NCBI GenBank assembly: GCA_017444325.1
Contig: JAFSWV010000213.1
Coordinates: 1-7,161, forward strand
From: a bacterium
GTDB lineage: Bacteria > Auribacterota > UBA3054
Length of the DNA: 7,161 nucleotides
Reading direction: 5' to 3'
Shown: one piece after another, positions 1-5,923 of the stretch
How positions within the stretch are numbered: position 1 is the stretch's first letter
Layout: each line of letters starts with the position of its first letter
Notes under the pieces: generated by a model
What the model saw: the letters and a program-made list of their open reading frames with translations, nothing else
Told to the model about the DNA's origin: nothing
Databases searched by the model: none
Program-made: the position numbers and the translations under genes

Positions 1-2
1 AC

Positions 3-2162
3 GACGAAAGACAGTGGAGATTCACTGTCAAGAGATGCTTCATGCCCGAAGCTGACCTTGAAAGACAGACCCGCGCCGCCGTCAACTACGTCGAGTGCGA
101 CACTGTGATGGATCCTCAGGTCGAGACCACCGGCTGGACCAGCTCCCTGGTCAAGGCCGGCAAAGGCTGCGTCATTCCGTACGCTGAATACGTGACCGTC
201 GTCGACGAGGACTTCTCCTCCTATGACGAAGGAAGCCTCATCGGCAACTACGGCTGGTCCAACGGCTACGGCAACGACGGCAGCGGCACCGTTGTCAAAG
301 ACGGCGGCAACACCTACGTCACGATCACTTCCGGCAGCGGCCTCTGGGGCGCCCACTACAACTTTGACAACCCGGTCGCTTCCGGTTGGTGCGATGGTTC
401 CGCCAACAAGTATCGTCTCTGGGTCTACTCCGCCAGATTGAAATACAGCGGCTCCAACGCCAACCCCTGGTTCGGCTTCTGGACTCCGCAGCTTTACGAA
501 TCCCAGTTCAAGAAAGACGGCGACCACTATCTGTTCTCCCCGGACGGCACGACGTGGTCCTCCCTGGAGATCCCTGTTGACGAATGGTTCGACTTCGAGA
601 TCGGCGTTGATCCCACCGCTGTCAACAAACGCCACAACACCCTGTATGTCAAGGTCAACGGCGTGTCTGAAACCCTGAACGTTGTCGGCGGCCAGGAAAA
701 CGACGCCGATACCTTCAAGACCTTCCGTTACTTCTTCTGGGGCGGCGGCCTGACTGTCTCTATCGACAGCTTCAAGCTCGTGTATATGTGCGACGGCCCG
801 GTCAACGACTATCTGAAGAACGCCAAAGAATTCACCGGCGCCGCCATCGGCGACAATGATTACGCCCGCGTCGAATCCGGCGAAAGCACCGACAACAAGT
901 ACTCCGTGTGGTATTACTTCAAGGCCACCAACGACAAGAAGCTCAACCTCTTCACCACCGGCACTTGGGATGAGTTCAGCAACGACACCATGATCGGCGT
1001 CTACTCCGCCGACACGGCGACCCCGACCTTCGCTGATCTTACGGTCGCTGTTCCCTTGACCGACACCGGCAGAGACGAATCCATCTCCTTCATTCAGGAG
1101 GAAGGCAAGTACTACTTCATCATGGTCGGTTCCTATGTGGGTGATCACGACGAGAAGACCGGCGGCTTTATCCTCGGCTCCAAGTATGTCCCGAAGGACA
1201 ACGTCTATGTCGCTCCCGGCGCGACCGGCGACGGTTGCTCTCCCGAGACCCCGATGGGCAGCATCTCCGAAGCTATGGAGATCGTCACCTCCGGCAATTC
1301 CATCATCCTCGCCCCGGGCGAATACAGCATTGCCGACAACTACAACCAGACCGATGTCTGGGGCGCCGGCATGACCGTGCTGTGCTTCAAGGTCGAAAAC
1401 GTCACCCTGAAGGGCGCCGGCCCGGACAAGACCACCATCGTCGTTCCTCCGGGCTACGTTGGCATCCGTATGGAAAGAAAAGGCGCTTCCGTCCGCGACC
1501 TGACCGTCAAGGCCTACCGCACCGACAACATGGTCTACCACTACAACTGGCATATGCAGGGCGCCATCTGCGCCTGCAACCAGCCCGGCATGAGCGTCAG
1601 CAACGTGGCCATCTACTCCGAGCAGAAGAGCAACGAGATCCGTCCGTTCTCCATTTACAGTGTCAAGACCTTCAAAGCTGACAGAGTGGCTATTGAGGCT
1701 CCTGAGTGCTGCAGCCCCTTGTTCATCAACGCTTCTACGAACGTCTCGGTCAACTTCCTGACCTCTTACGGCTGCAAGTTGAACAACAACCCGGGCATCT
1801 ACTGCGGCAACTGGCCGTGGGGCAACCCCAAGAACGAAGGCGTGACCTTCAGGAACATCCTGGTCGCCAATGCTTACATGCCGTTCACGGTTGAAGCGGA
1901 CGAGGAGATCTTCATCTACGACTCCGTCTATTACGATTGCCCGAACCAGAGCAACTTCGCCGATAGCGCTGATGTCGTCGAAGAAGGCTGCCAGTCTTTC
2001 GTCGAAGGCGAGAACGATCCTGTGCTCGATACCTACGAAGGCTACATCCTGACCGCTACCGAGAAAGTCAACATCTACAAGAACGCTGGCTGGCGCGTCG
2101 TGCCTGAACCGGCCTTCTTCGGATTGCTGGCCCTCGCCGCTCTCTTTCTCCGCAGGAGGTAA
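3..2162 (+). CDS. PEP-CTERM surface/exported protein with LamG-like, PPC-like and beta-helix regions (5'-partial)
   Basis: This is the C-terminal part of a large exported protein. The frame is open to the left edge, and the Met at 42 has no signal peptide or convincing ribosome site, so the true start is upstream. Counting from that Met, residues about 51-250 (VVDEDFSS onward, ending near SIDSFKLVYM) resemble a concanavalin/LamG-like beta-sandwich. Residues about 252-383 (NDYLKNAKEF, YSVWYYFKA, KYYFIMVGSY) resemble bacterial pre-peptidase C-terminal (PPC) domains. Residues about 387-680 begin with NVYVAPGATGDG and IILAPGEY, the signature of DUF1565/pectate-lyase-like right-handed beta-helices. 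The protein ends with VPEP (687-690), a short hydrophobic stretch and RRR, a PEP-CTERM exosortase sorting signal. The exported part has about 14 cysteines. A carbohydrate-binding or adhesive role is inferred; I see no catalytic signature. Codons are strongly C-ending, which suggests high expression. The domain names rest on pattern similarity, while the sorting tail is clear. Confidence 0.85.
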   Translation, partial: DERQWRFTVKRCFMPEADLERQTRAAVNYVECDTVMDPQVETTGWTSSLVKAGKGCVIPYAEYVTVVDEDFSSYDEGSLIGNYGWSNGYGNDGSGTVVKDGGNTYVTITSGSGLWGAHYNFDNPVASGWCDGSANKYRLWVYSARLKYSGSNANPWFGFWTPQLYESQFKKDGDHYLFSPDGTTWSSLEIPVDEWFDFEIGVDPTAVNKRHNTLYVKVNGVSETLNVVGGQENDADTFKTFRYFFWGGGLTVSIDSFKLVYMCDGPVNDYLKNAKEFTGAAIGDNDYARVESGESTDNKYSVWYYFKATNDKKLNLFTTGTWDEFSNDTMIGVYSADTATPTFADLTVAVPLTDTGRDESISFIQEEGKYYFIMVGSYVGDHDEKTGGFILGSKYVPKDNVYVAPGATGDGCSPETPMGSISEAMEIVTSGNSIILAPGEYSIADNYNQTDVWGAGMTVLCFKVENVTLKGAGPDKTTIVVPPGYVGIRMERKGASVRDLTVKAYRTDNMVYHYNWHMQGAICACNQPGMSVSNVAIYSEQKSNEIRPFSIYSVKTFKADRVAIEAPECCSPLFINASTNVSVNFLTSYGCKLNNNPGIYCGNWPWGNPKNEGVTFRNILVANAYMPFTVEADEEIFIYDSVYYDCPNQSNFADSADVVEEGCQSFVEGENDPVLDTYEGYILTATEKVNIYKNAGWRVVPEPAFFGLLALAALFLRRR
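2100..2159 (+). other. PEP-CTERM sorting signal coding segment
   Basis: These codons encode VPEP, about 13 hydrophobic residues (AFFGLLALAALFL) and a terminal RRR directly before the TAA stop. This is the tripartite PEP-CTERM pattern recognised by exosortases in Gram-negative bacteria, which cleave near the PEP motif and move the protein to the cell surface or extracellular matrix. The short anchor and triple-Arg end resemble those common in Lentisphaerota and Kiritimatiellota. No exosortase gene lies in the window. Confidence 0.88.
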
Positions 2163-2175
2163 GCGCAAAACCAAA

Positions 2176-2227
2176 ACTAGCTCTCGCTAGTAAAAAAAGC
2201 TCCCGGCGAAAGTCGGGAGCTTTTTTT
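2176..2227. terminator. Bidirectional intrinsic terminator with GAAA tetraloop
   Basis: Bases 2192-2207 (seven A, then GCTCCCGGC) pair with 2212-2227 (GTCGGGAGC, then seven T) to form a 16-bp stem. It has one G-U wobble (2206/2213) and is closed by C-GAAA-G, a stable GNRA loop. A-tract and T-tract flank the GC-rich core, so it can terminate transcription from either side. It lies 29 nt after the stop of the PEP-CTERM gene and is the only obvious terminator for the convergent CCA-enzyme operon. A smaller 6-bp hairpin, ACTAGC-TCTC-GCTAGT (2176-2191), sits just before it. Confidence 0.92.
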
Positions 2228-2239
2228 GTTATGCTTCCC

Positions 2240-2322
2240 TTCTCGGCGATAAATCATATGCCCTTGGCAAACAAGCTTCGCTGAGTTTGCTTACGGGCAC
2301 ATGATTCTATCGCCTCGAAGAA
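2240..2322. repeat. Long imperfect inverted repeat (hairpin 1) in the convergent spacer
   Basis: The two arms can form a stem of about 30 bp. GGCGATA (2245-2251) pairs with TATCGCC (2308-2314), ATCAT (2253-2257) with ATGAT (2301-2305), GCCC (2260-2263) with GGGC (2295-2298), and GCAAAC (2267-2272) with GTTTGC (2285-2290). The loop is 12 nt (2273-2284) and contains a mini-stem AGC-TTC-GCT. Small internal loops separate the helical segments. There is no T-tract after it, so it is not a standard terminator. It could be a palindromic intergenic repeat, a structured RNA or a remnant of a small mobile element. Confidence 0.7.
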
Positions 2323-2329
2323 AGCCGGA

Positions 2330-2427
2330 GCAAAGTGCGGCGTAAGCCCCCAAGCGAACTCACGGAGGACGCAAATCAAGGCCATGCGCGCGTAGTCCGT
2401 GAGCGGTGGGGCTTACGCCGACTTTGC
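2330..2427. repeat. Long inverted repeat (hairpin 2) with a 20-bp outer stem
   Basis: GCAAAGT (2330-2336) pairs with ACTTTGC (2421-2427). After one bulged G (2337), CGGCGTAAGCCCC (2338-2350) pairs perfectly with GGGGCTTACGCCG (2408-2420). After an asymmetric internal loop, CTCACGGA (2359-2366) pairs with TCCGTGAG (2396-2403). A 2x2 mismatch follows and then ACGC (2369-2372) pairs with GCGT (2390-2393), all in register. A chance stem this long is unlikely. No gene overlaps it and no T-tract follows. Its function is unknown. Confidence 0.75.
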
Positions 2428-2435
2428 GACACTAA

Positions 2436-2469
2436 GTTCGCTTGGGGATGTGTTCCTCCCTTGGCGAAC
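2436..2469. repeat. Third inverted repeat reusing the hairpin words
   Basis: GTTCGC (2436-2441) pairs with GCGAAC (2464-2469), and GGGA (2445-2448) with TCCC (2457-2460), around an 8-nt loop. The right arm, CCCTTGGCGAAC (2458-2469), matches CCCTTGGCAAAC of hairpin 1 (2261-2272) at 11 of 12 bases. A related word, CCCCAAGCGAAC, occurs at 2348-2359. The left arm, AGTTCGCTTGGGG (2435-2447), can instead pair over 13 bp with 2348-2360, which would compete with hairpin 2. The hairpin ends just 3' of the CCA-enzyme stop codon on the minus strand. Confidence 0.55.
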
Positions 2470-2472
2470 GCG

Positions 2473-3822
2473 CTACTGCAGAAACTTTTTCGCTTCGGCG
2501 AGGAGCTTTTCTTTGGTGGCGGACTTGGGCTTTTGCAAAGCGATGGTGTAAAGCTTCGCGAGGATCTTCCCCACTTCCGGGCCGGGCTGGATGCCCAGTT
2601 CTTTCATGAGATCGTCGCCGTTGACGGGAAGATCTTTCAGCTTAAGGACTCGTCCTTCTTTCTCTATGCGGCGGATGCGCTGCATCACGGGGCGGGCTAA
2701 TTCCAAGGTGAAGGCGAAGCCTTTTCCCTCATTGGTAAGGTTGCCCCTGACGTCGCAGAGCATGAACCTTATGAGATCCCTTATGGTGATGTGCCTCAAG
2801 GCGCCGATGAGGCGCTGCAGGGCGGGATCTTTCATATGGAAGGAATAGAGTAGAGGCCGCATGTGATAGCGGGTGTATTCGCAAACTTTATCTATGGTCT
2901 CGTTTGAAAAGCGCAGGTCTGTCAGCGCTTTTTTTACCATCTTTTCGCCGAGTATGTCGTGATTGTAAAAAATGAAGCGGTCTTTTTCGATCTCTCTTCT
3001 GCAGGCAGGCTTGGCGATGTCGTGCAGAAGGCAGGCCAATCTTAGCGAGAGGTCTTCTTTTTTAGCGGACTTCAGAGTCTGCAGAGCGTGCTCCCAGCAG
3101 TCCTCCTTGTGGTGCGGAAGCTGCGAGCAGCCCATGGAAGGAACGAGATCCAAGAAAAGATAAGGCAGAAGCCCGAGTTCGCCGATCAGTCTCAGGGCTG
3201 TGTCGGGGTTTTTGCCGAGCAGCATTTTGGATAGTTCCTGCTGGCGTCTTTCTATTGAGACCATGTCAACCAAGTGGCCAAGATCTTTTATGGCTTTCTT
3301 GGTCTTTGGTTCTAACTTGCCATCAATTTTAGCGGCGAAACGGCAGGCTCTAAGCGCTCTCAGAGGATCTTCGCGCATCCTTTCCCTGGCGTTTCTGACG
3401 AATCGGATCGTGCGGCTTTTCAAGTCCTCCAGGCCGCCCATAGGGTCAATGAGCCTGCTTCCATCGTACGCCATGGCGTTGACGGTGAAATCGCGCCGGG
3501 AAAGGTCTTCCTCAATGGAATCGGCGTAAGTGATGGAGTCGGGATGGCGGTAGTCGGAATACGTTCCGTCGTTCCTGTAGGTCGCCACTTCTATGCCGTC
3601 AACGAGCATGACGGCGAAAGCCTGTCCGACCGCCCTGCTCTTGGGGAAAAGCTTTTTGATGTCTTTGGGCTTGGCGTTGGTCGCGACGTCGAAATCTTCG
3701 CAAGGGATGCCCAATATGGCGTCCCTTACGCAGCCCCCGACCAGGCAGGCCTCAAAACCGCCTCCCTGAAGCCTTGTGAGGATGTTTTCCACCTTCGGCG
3801 GTATCTTTGTCCTCAAAGCCAC
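2473..3822 (-). CDS. cca: CCA tRNA nucleotidyltransferase (class II, with HD domain)
   Basis: The enzyme adds or repairs the 3' CCA end of tRNAs using CTP and ATP, in the cytoplasm. The 449 residues fit the class II bacterial family. LVGGCVRDAILG (27-38) and DFDVAT (D43, D45, the metal-binding carboxylates) form the nucleotidyltransferase core. The flexible-loop region YRNDGTYSDYRHPDS (82-96) and RRDFTVNAMAYD (109-120) follow. EDPLR (151-155) is the EDxxR nucleotide-selecting motif before LRACRFAAK. An HD-type module is visible at H237-H238, H245 and H267-D268 (LLHDIAKP). The start is GTG at 3820-3822, supported by AGAGGG 7 nt upstream. The intact flexible loop favours CCA-adding over A-only activity, but a poly(A) polymerase or A-adding enzyme cannot be fully excluded. 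It is the second gene of an operon with the HAD phosphatase and probably ends at the terminator at 2192-2227. Confidence 0.92.
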   Translation of the reverse strand: MALRTKIPPKVENILTRLQGGGFEACLVGGCVRDAILGIPCEDFDVATNAKPKDIKKLFPKSRAVGQAFAVMLVDGIEVATYRNDGTYSDYRHPDSITYADSIEEDLSRRDFTVNAMAYDGSRLIDPMGGLEDLKSRTIRFVRNARERMREDPLRALRACRFAAKIDGKLEPKTKKAIKDLGHLVDMVSIERRQQELSKMLLGKNPDTALRLIGELGLLPYLFLDLVPSMGCSQLPHHKEDCWEHALQTLKSAKKEDLSLRLACLLHDIAKPACRREIEKDRFIFYNHDILGEKMVKKALTDLRFSNETIDKVCEYTRYHMRPLLYSFHMKDPALQRLIGALRHITIRDLIRFMLCDVRGNLTNEGKGFAFTLELARPVMQRIRRIEKEGRVLKLKDLPVNGDDLMKELGIQPGPEVGKILAKLYTIALQKPKSATKEKLLAEAKKFLQ

Positions 3823-3825
3823 GAT

Positions 3826-4494
3826 CTAGCCCTCTATGAGCTTCTGGAAGTCCTTGACGGTCACTTCCGCTATGCTCGGCCTGATAAGGTCGGCGTCGGA
3901 ATCTTTCACGTATTCGCCGACGCCTACGCACTTGAAACCGGCCGCTCTCAGGGCCTGGATGCCTAGGACCGCGTCCTCAATGCCGACCACTTCATTGGGC
4001 GCGGCGCCGGAAACTTCCTGAGCCTTCAGGAAGATGTCGGGAGCGGGCTTTGTCTTTATTATGTCCATCCTGTCAACGACAGCGTAGAAATAAGGCTCCA
4101 GTTTAGCACAGCGGATGACGTCCTTGGCGTTCTTGCTGCCGGAAGCGACGACGGAACGGATGCCGGCTTCGTTTAAGTCCTCCAGAAGCTTTACGGCGCC
4201 GGGCAGACGCAGCTCGTCGGGGTCGCAGTTGTGCAAAAGATCAAGATAATAGCGATTCTTGCGGTCGGTCAGTTCTTTGCATTCTTCCTTGCTGGGTAAG
4301 GGTTTGTCGTTGAAGACCGTGAACAGTCTTTCCAGGCAGACTTCCCTGGCCATGCCGCGGAAATCGTCGCCCTGTTTCTGGGTGAAATTAAGGGAAAGAT
4401 CTTTCGCCAGCATGTCCCAGCTTCTGTAGTGGAGATAATGGGAATCGACCAGAACTCCGTCGAGGTCGAAGAGCACCGCTTTCAGTTTTGACAT
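3826..4494 (-). CDS. HAD-superfamily hydrolase, beta-phosphoglucomutase-like
   Basis: This is a 222-residue cytoplasmic HAD subfamily IA phosphatase or phosphomutase. The nucleophile motif FDLDGVLVDS gives D10 (nucleophile) and D12 (acid/base). H22 in HYLHYRSW matches the cap-hinge His of beta-phosphoglucomutase. R50 in FRGMARE matches its substrate-phosphate Arg, ASGSKN (117-122) the motif II Ser/Lys region, K149 in KTKPAPDIF the motif III Lys, and E173-D174 in GIEDAVLGIQA the Mg-binding acids. This set fits beta-phosphoglucomutase (beta-glucose-1-phosphate to glucose-6-phosphate), but related sugar-phosphate phosphatases share most of it and no maltose or trehalose phosphorylase is nearby. 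The ATG at 4494 is preceded by AAGGA with 6-nt spacing. It is the first gene of the operon, with the CCA enzyme 3 nt downstream. I withhold pgmB because the substrate is not certain. Confidence 0.88.
   Translation of the reverse strand: MSKLKAVLFDLDGVLVDSHYLHYRSWDMLAKDLSLNFTQKQGDDFRGMAREVCLERLFTVFNDKPLPSKEECKELTDRKNRYYLDLLHNCDPDELRLPGAVKLLEDLNEAGIRSVVASGSKNAKDVIRCAKLEPYFYAVVDRMDIIKTKPAPDIFLKAQEVSGAAPNEVVGIEDAVLGIQALRAAGFKCVGVGEYVKDSDADLIRPSIAEVTVKDFQKLIEG
3830..3835 (-). promoter_or_regulatory. Ribosome binding site for the GTG-started CCA gene
   Basis: On the minus strand AGAGGG stands 7 nt before the GTG codon. It lies within the last codons of the HAD gene, whose TAG stop (3826-3828) falls between this site and the GTG. 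It supports the GTG start and suggests translational coupling of the two genes. Confidence 0.6.
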
Positions 4495-4523
4495 AGTTTA
4501 TCCTTGTTTCTTAATTTTGGTCT

Positions 4524-4532
4524 ATTTTATCA
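4524..4532 (-). promoter_or_regulatory. Extended -10 promoter for the HAD-cca operon
   Basis: The minus strand reads TGATAAAAT, an extended -10 (TGn plus TAAAAT, one mismatch to TATAAT). It lies 29 nt before the ATG of the HAD gene, which predicts a start of transcription near 4517 and a leader of about 22 nt. No good -35 is visible, as expected for an extended -10 promoter. Confidence 0.5.
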
Positions 4533-4585
4533 CAACCTGCCGTTTATCGCTGAAATTGAGCGCGTTGCGCCGCTTTTTCCAAATT

Positions 4586-4594
4586 TGATAAAAT
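4586..4594 (+). promoter_or_regulatory. Extended -10 promoter for the lipoprotein operon
   Basis: TGATAAAAT is the same extended -10 found in the opposite direction at 4524-4532. The surrounding decamer TGATAAAATA is identical in both. A weak -35-like TTGCGC (4565-4570) sits 18 nt upstream. The predicted start is near 4601, giving a leader of about 22 nt with AGGA (4614-4617) 5 nt before the ATG at 4623. Confidence 0.5.
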
Positions 4595-4622
4595 AAATAA
4601 TACAACTAGTTATAGGAATGTA

Positions 4623-5183
4623 ATGAAAGCGATGCGCCTGGCGGGCCTTTTTGCGGCCGCTTTATTGTTGACAGCCTGCGAACCTTCCCCTAAGGAAGCG
4701 ACGGAGCTCTTCGTTTCCGACTTGAAAGCCGGGAACTGGAAGGGCTGCGCCTCTTTTTTTACTCCGGAACTCAGGGAGTCTTTTGAAAAGGAGGCTGACA
4801 ATTGGCCGGTTCTTGCCTTCGCGCAAACTTTCTACACGGACAACGTCAACTGCGAATTTCTGAAATACGAGACAAGGGAAGGCAAAGCCCATACCCTGAT
4901 AAGCTACACCTGGCGCTGGCTCAGGGTGCCGATAGTCCCCGGCAGCGTTTACTTCGATCTCGTCTGGCGTCCCATGGACGGCAAATGGCGGATAGAAAAC
5001 ATCTACACCACGAGCCACTGGGACATGCTTCCATTGGTTGGCGCCGACAGTCCCAAGGAAATTTTAGATAAAGCACAACCTACGACCTGCGGCCTCCGCT
5101 GCGTCAAGCCTTACCGCGAGAGCGAAAGCTGGGAGAGCCTTGGCAGGACAACGGAAAAATATTTGGAAACCTGGTATCGATAA
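4623..5183 (+). CDS. Small predicted lipoprotein, NTF2-like/DUF4878-like
   Basis: The 186-residue protein has a lipoprotein signal, K2/R5, a hydrophobic core and the lipobox LTAC with C19 as the lipidated residue, so it should be membrane-anchored and face the periplasm. The mature part starts with SPKEATELFVSDLKAGNWKG (about 22-41), followed by a small alpha/beta region ending in GKWRIENIY (120-128). That pattern recalls NTF2-like DUF4878 lipoproteins, in which a helix precedes a curved sheet. The C-terminal tail (about 140-186) has two cysteines (C156, C160) that could form a disulfide. Function unknown. AGGA lies 5 nt before the ATG; the Met at residue 4 is a possible alternative start. 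It is the first gene of the five-gene run, 13 nt before the first TIGR04073-like gene. The lipoprotein call is firm, the fold tentative. Confidence 0.82.
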   Translation: MKAMRLAGLFAAALLLTACEPSPKEATELFVSDLKAGNWKGCASFFTPELRESFEKEADNWPVLAFAQTFYTDNVNCEFLKYETREGKAHTLISYTWRWLRVPIVPGSVYFDLVWRPMDGKWRIENIYTTSHWDMLPLVGADSPKEILDKAQPTTCGLRCVKPYRESESWESLGRTTEKYLETWYR

Positions 5184-5185
5184 AC

Positions 5186-5190
5186 AAAGG
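5186..5190 (+). promoter_or_regulatory. Ribosome binding site fixing the start at 5197
   Basis: AAAGG stands 6 nt before the ATG at 5197, in the 13-nt gap after the lipoprotein gene. The product begins with a good signal peptide at this ATG. The longer open frame from 5140 would overlap the lipoprotein gene and bury the signal peptide. Confidence 0.7.
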
Positions 5191-5196
5191 ATCATC

Positions 5197-5922
5197 ATGC
5201 GTCAATTCAGTTTAATCTTACTGGTTATCCTCTGCGCGGCCGCCTCCGCTTTTGCTGACGGAGACGCCTTTGCTGAGGATGATGCGCTGAGAGCTCTCGA
5301 AAGAGCCGCAGCGGAAAAAGAGCCAATCGCCGGCCTTAAAAGCGAAACTCTTCCCGTGATAGAGGGAAGCGAAGTCAAGGATTTCCCCTTCTTCTCACGC
5401 GAGGAAACGGAAGTTCCCCCGCTGGAAGAAGACCTGGAGACGGAGGAGGAAACGCCCGTACATCTTTCCATGACGCCGATAGAGGCGCATGACGAATATC
5501 TTCTTGCCAGTCGTCCCAAATGGTACAAGCGCATTCCCTGGGGCCTCTGCCGCGGATTCGTGAACGTAACGACCTGTGTCGGCGAACTGGGACGCGGCTT
5601 CACCTACGCGTTCGGAGATTACCATCCCGCGATCGCCGCGCCTGTCGGCCTGGTCGCCGGAGTTGCCGGAACGCTCGGCCGCTGCGGCGCCGGATTGGCT
5701 GATATTTTGACATTGGGATTGCTGGGCGACCGCGACCTGGCCCTTAACTTCCCGGATTATGTCTGGCAGGGACAGTGGGACTACGGCTTCTATCCGGACA
5801 CCAAGAGCGCTCCCGATGAGCCTGAAGTGAAAGAAGCCGAAGTGAAACAGGAAGACCCGAGCGAAGGCTACATACCGAGCCCGACCGCCAGAACGCCTAT
5901 AAAAGGCAGAAGGATAAAGTAA
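5197..5922 (+). CDS. Exported TIGR04073-like exosortase-associated protein, long form with acidic linker
   Basis: The 241-residue protein has a signal peptide (1-20, likely cut after AFA). Residues 21-100 are a low-complexity, strongly acidic region (EEDLETEEE at 77-85). Residues about 113-195 match the TIGR04073 pattern: RGFVNVTTCVGELGRGF, a Gly/Ala-rich middle containing GTLGRCGAGLADILTLG, then PDYVWQGQW. The tail (about 205-241) is charged and ends in basic residues. The family is small and secreted, and is known for occurring in exosortase/PEP-CTERM genomes of the PVC group; its molecular role is unknown. The hydrophobic Gly-rich middle could associate with membrane. It is the first of three tandem paralogues, followed after 1 nt by the next. 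The acidic linker and basic tail are absent from the other two copies and may mediate partner binding. The family name is from pattern recognition. Confidence 0.8.
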   Translation: MRQFSLILLVILCAAASAFADGDAFAEDDALRALERAAAEKEPIAGLKSETLPVIEGSEVKDFPFFSREETEVPPLEEDLETEEETPVHLSMTPIEAHDEYLLASRPKWYKRIPWGLCRGFVNVTTCVGELGRGFTYAFGDYHPAIAAPVGLVAGVAGTLGRCGAGLADILTLGLLGDRDLALNFPDYVWQGQWDYGFYPDTKSAPDEPEVKEAEVKQEDPSEGYIPSPTARTPIKGRRIK

Positions 5923-5923
5923 G

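Noticed and set aside
42..44. Met at 42 as the start of the PEP-CTERM gene
   Set aside because: The frame is open to the left edge (in-frame codons from position 3), no signal peptide follows this Met although the protein has an export-dependent sorting tail, and no good ribosome site precedes it.
2240..2469. CRISPR array or attachment-site array
   Set aside because: The repeated word is short, occurs in both orientations with unequal spacing, and there are no unique spacers of constant length and no cas genes.
2163..2472. tRNA or known structured RNA gene in the spacer
   Set aside because: None of the hairpins forms a cloverleaf or has the TTCRA T-loop arrangement of a tRNA, and I recognise no known ncRNA consensus.
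2335..2700. Plus-strand open frame of 121 codons
   Set aside because: It runs through the hairpin island and then antisense to the conserved C-terminus of the CCA enzyme, and its product has no recognisable domain.
4559..4578. Terminator-like hairpin AGCGCG/CGCCGCT followed by T5 on the plus strand
   Set aside because: The stem is only about 6 bp with a bulge, and it lies upstream of the plus-strand promoter where no plus-strand gene needs termination.
5140..5196. Upstream start for the long TIGR04073-like gene
   Set aside because: It overlaps the lipoprotein gene and puts 19 non-signal residues before a good signal peptide. The ATG at 5197 has AAAGG at 6-nt spacing.
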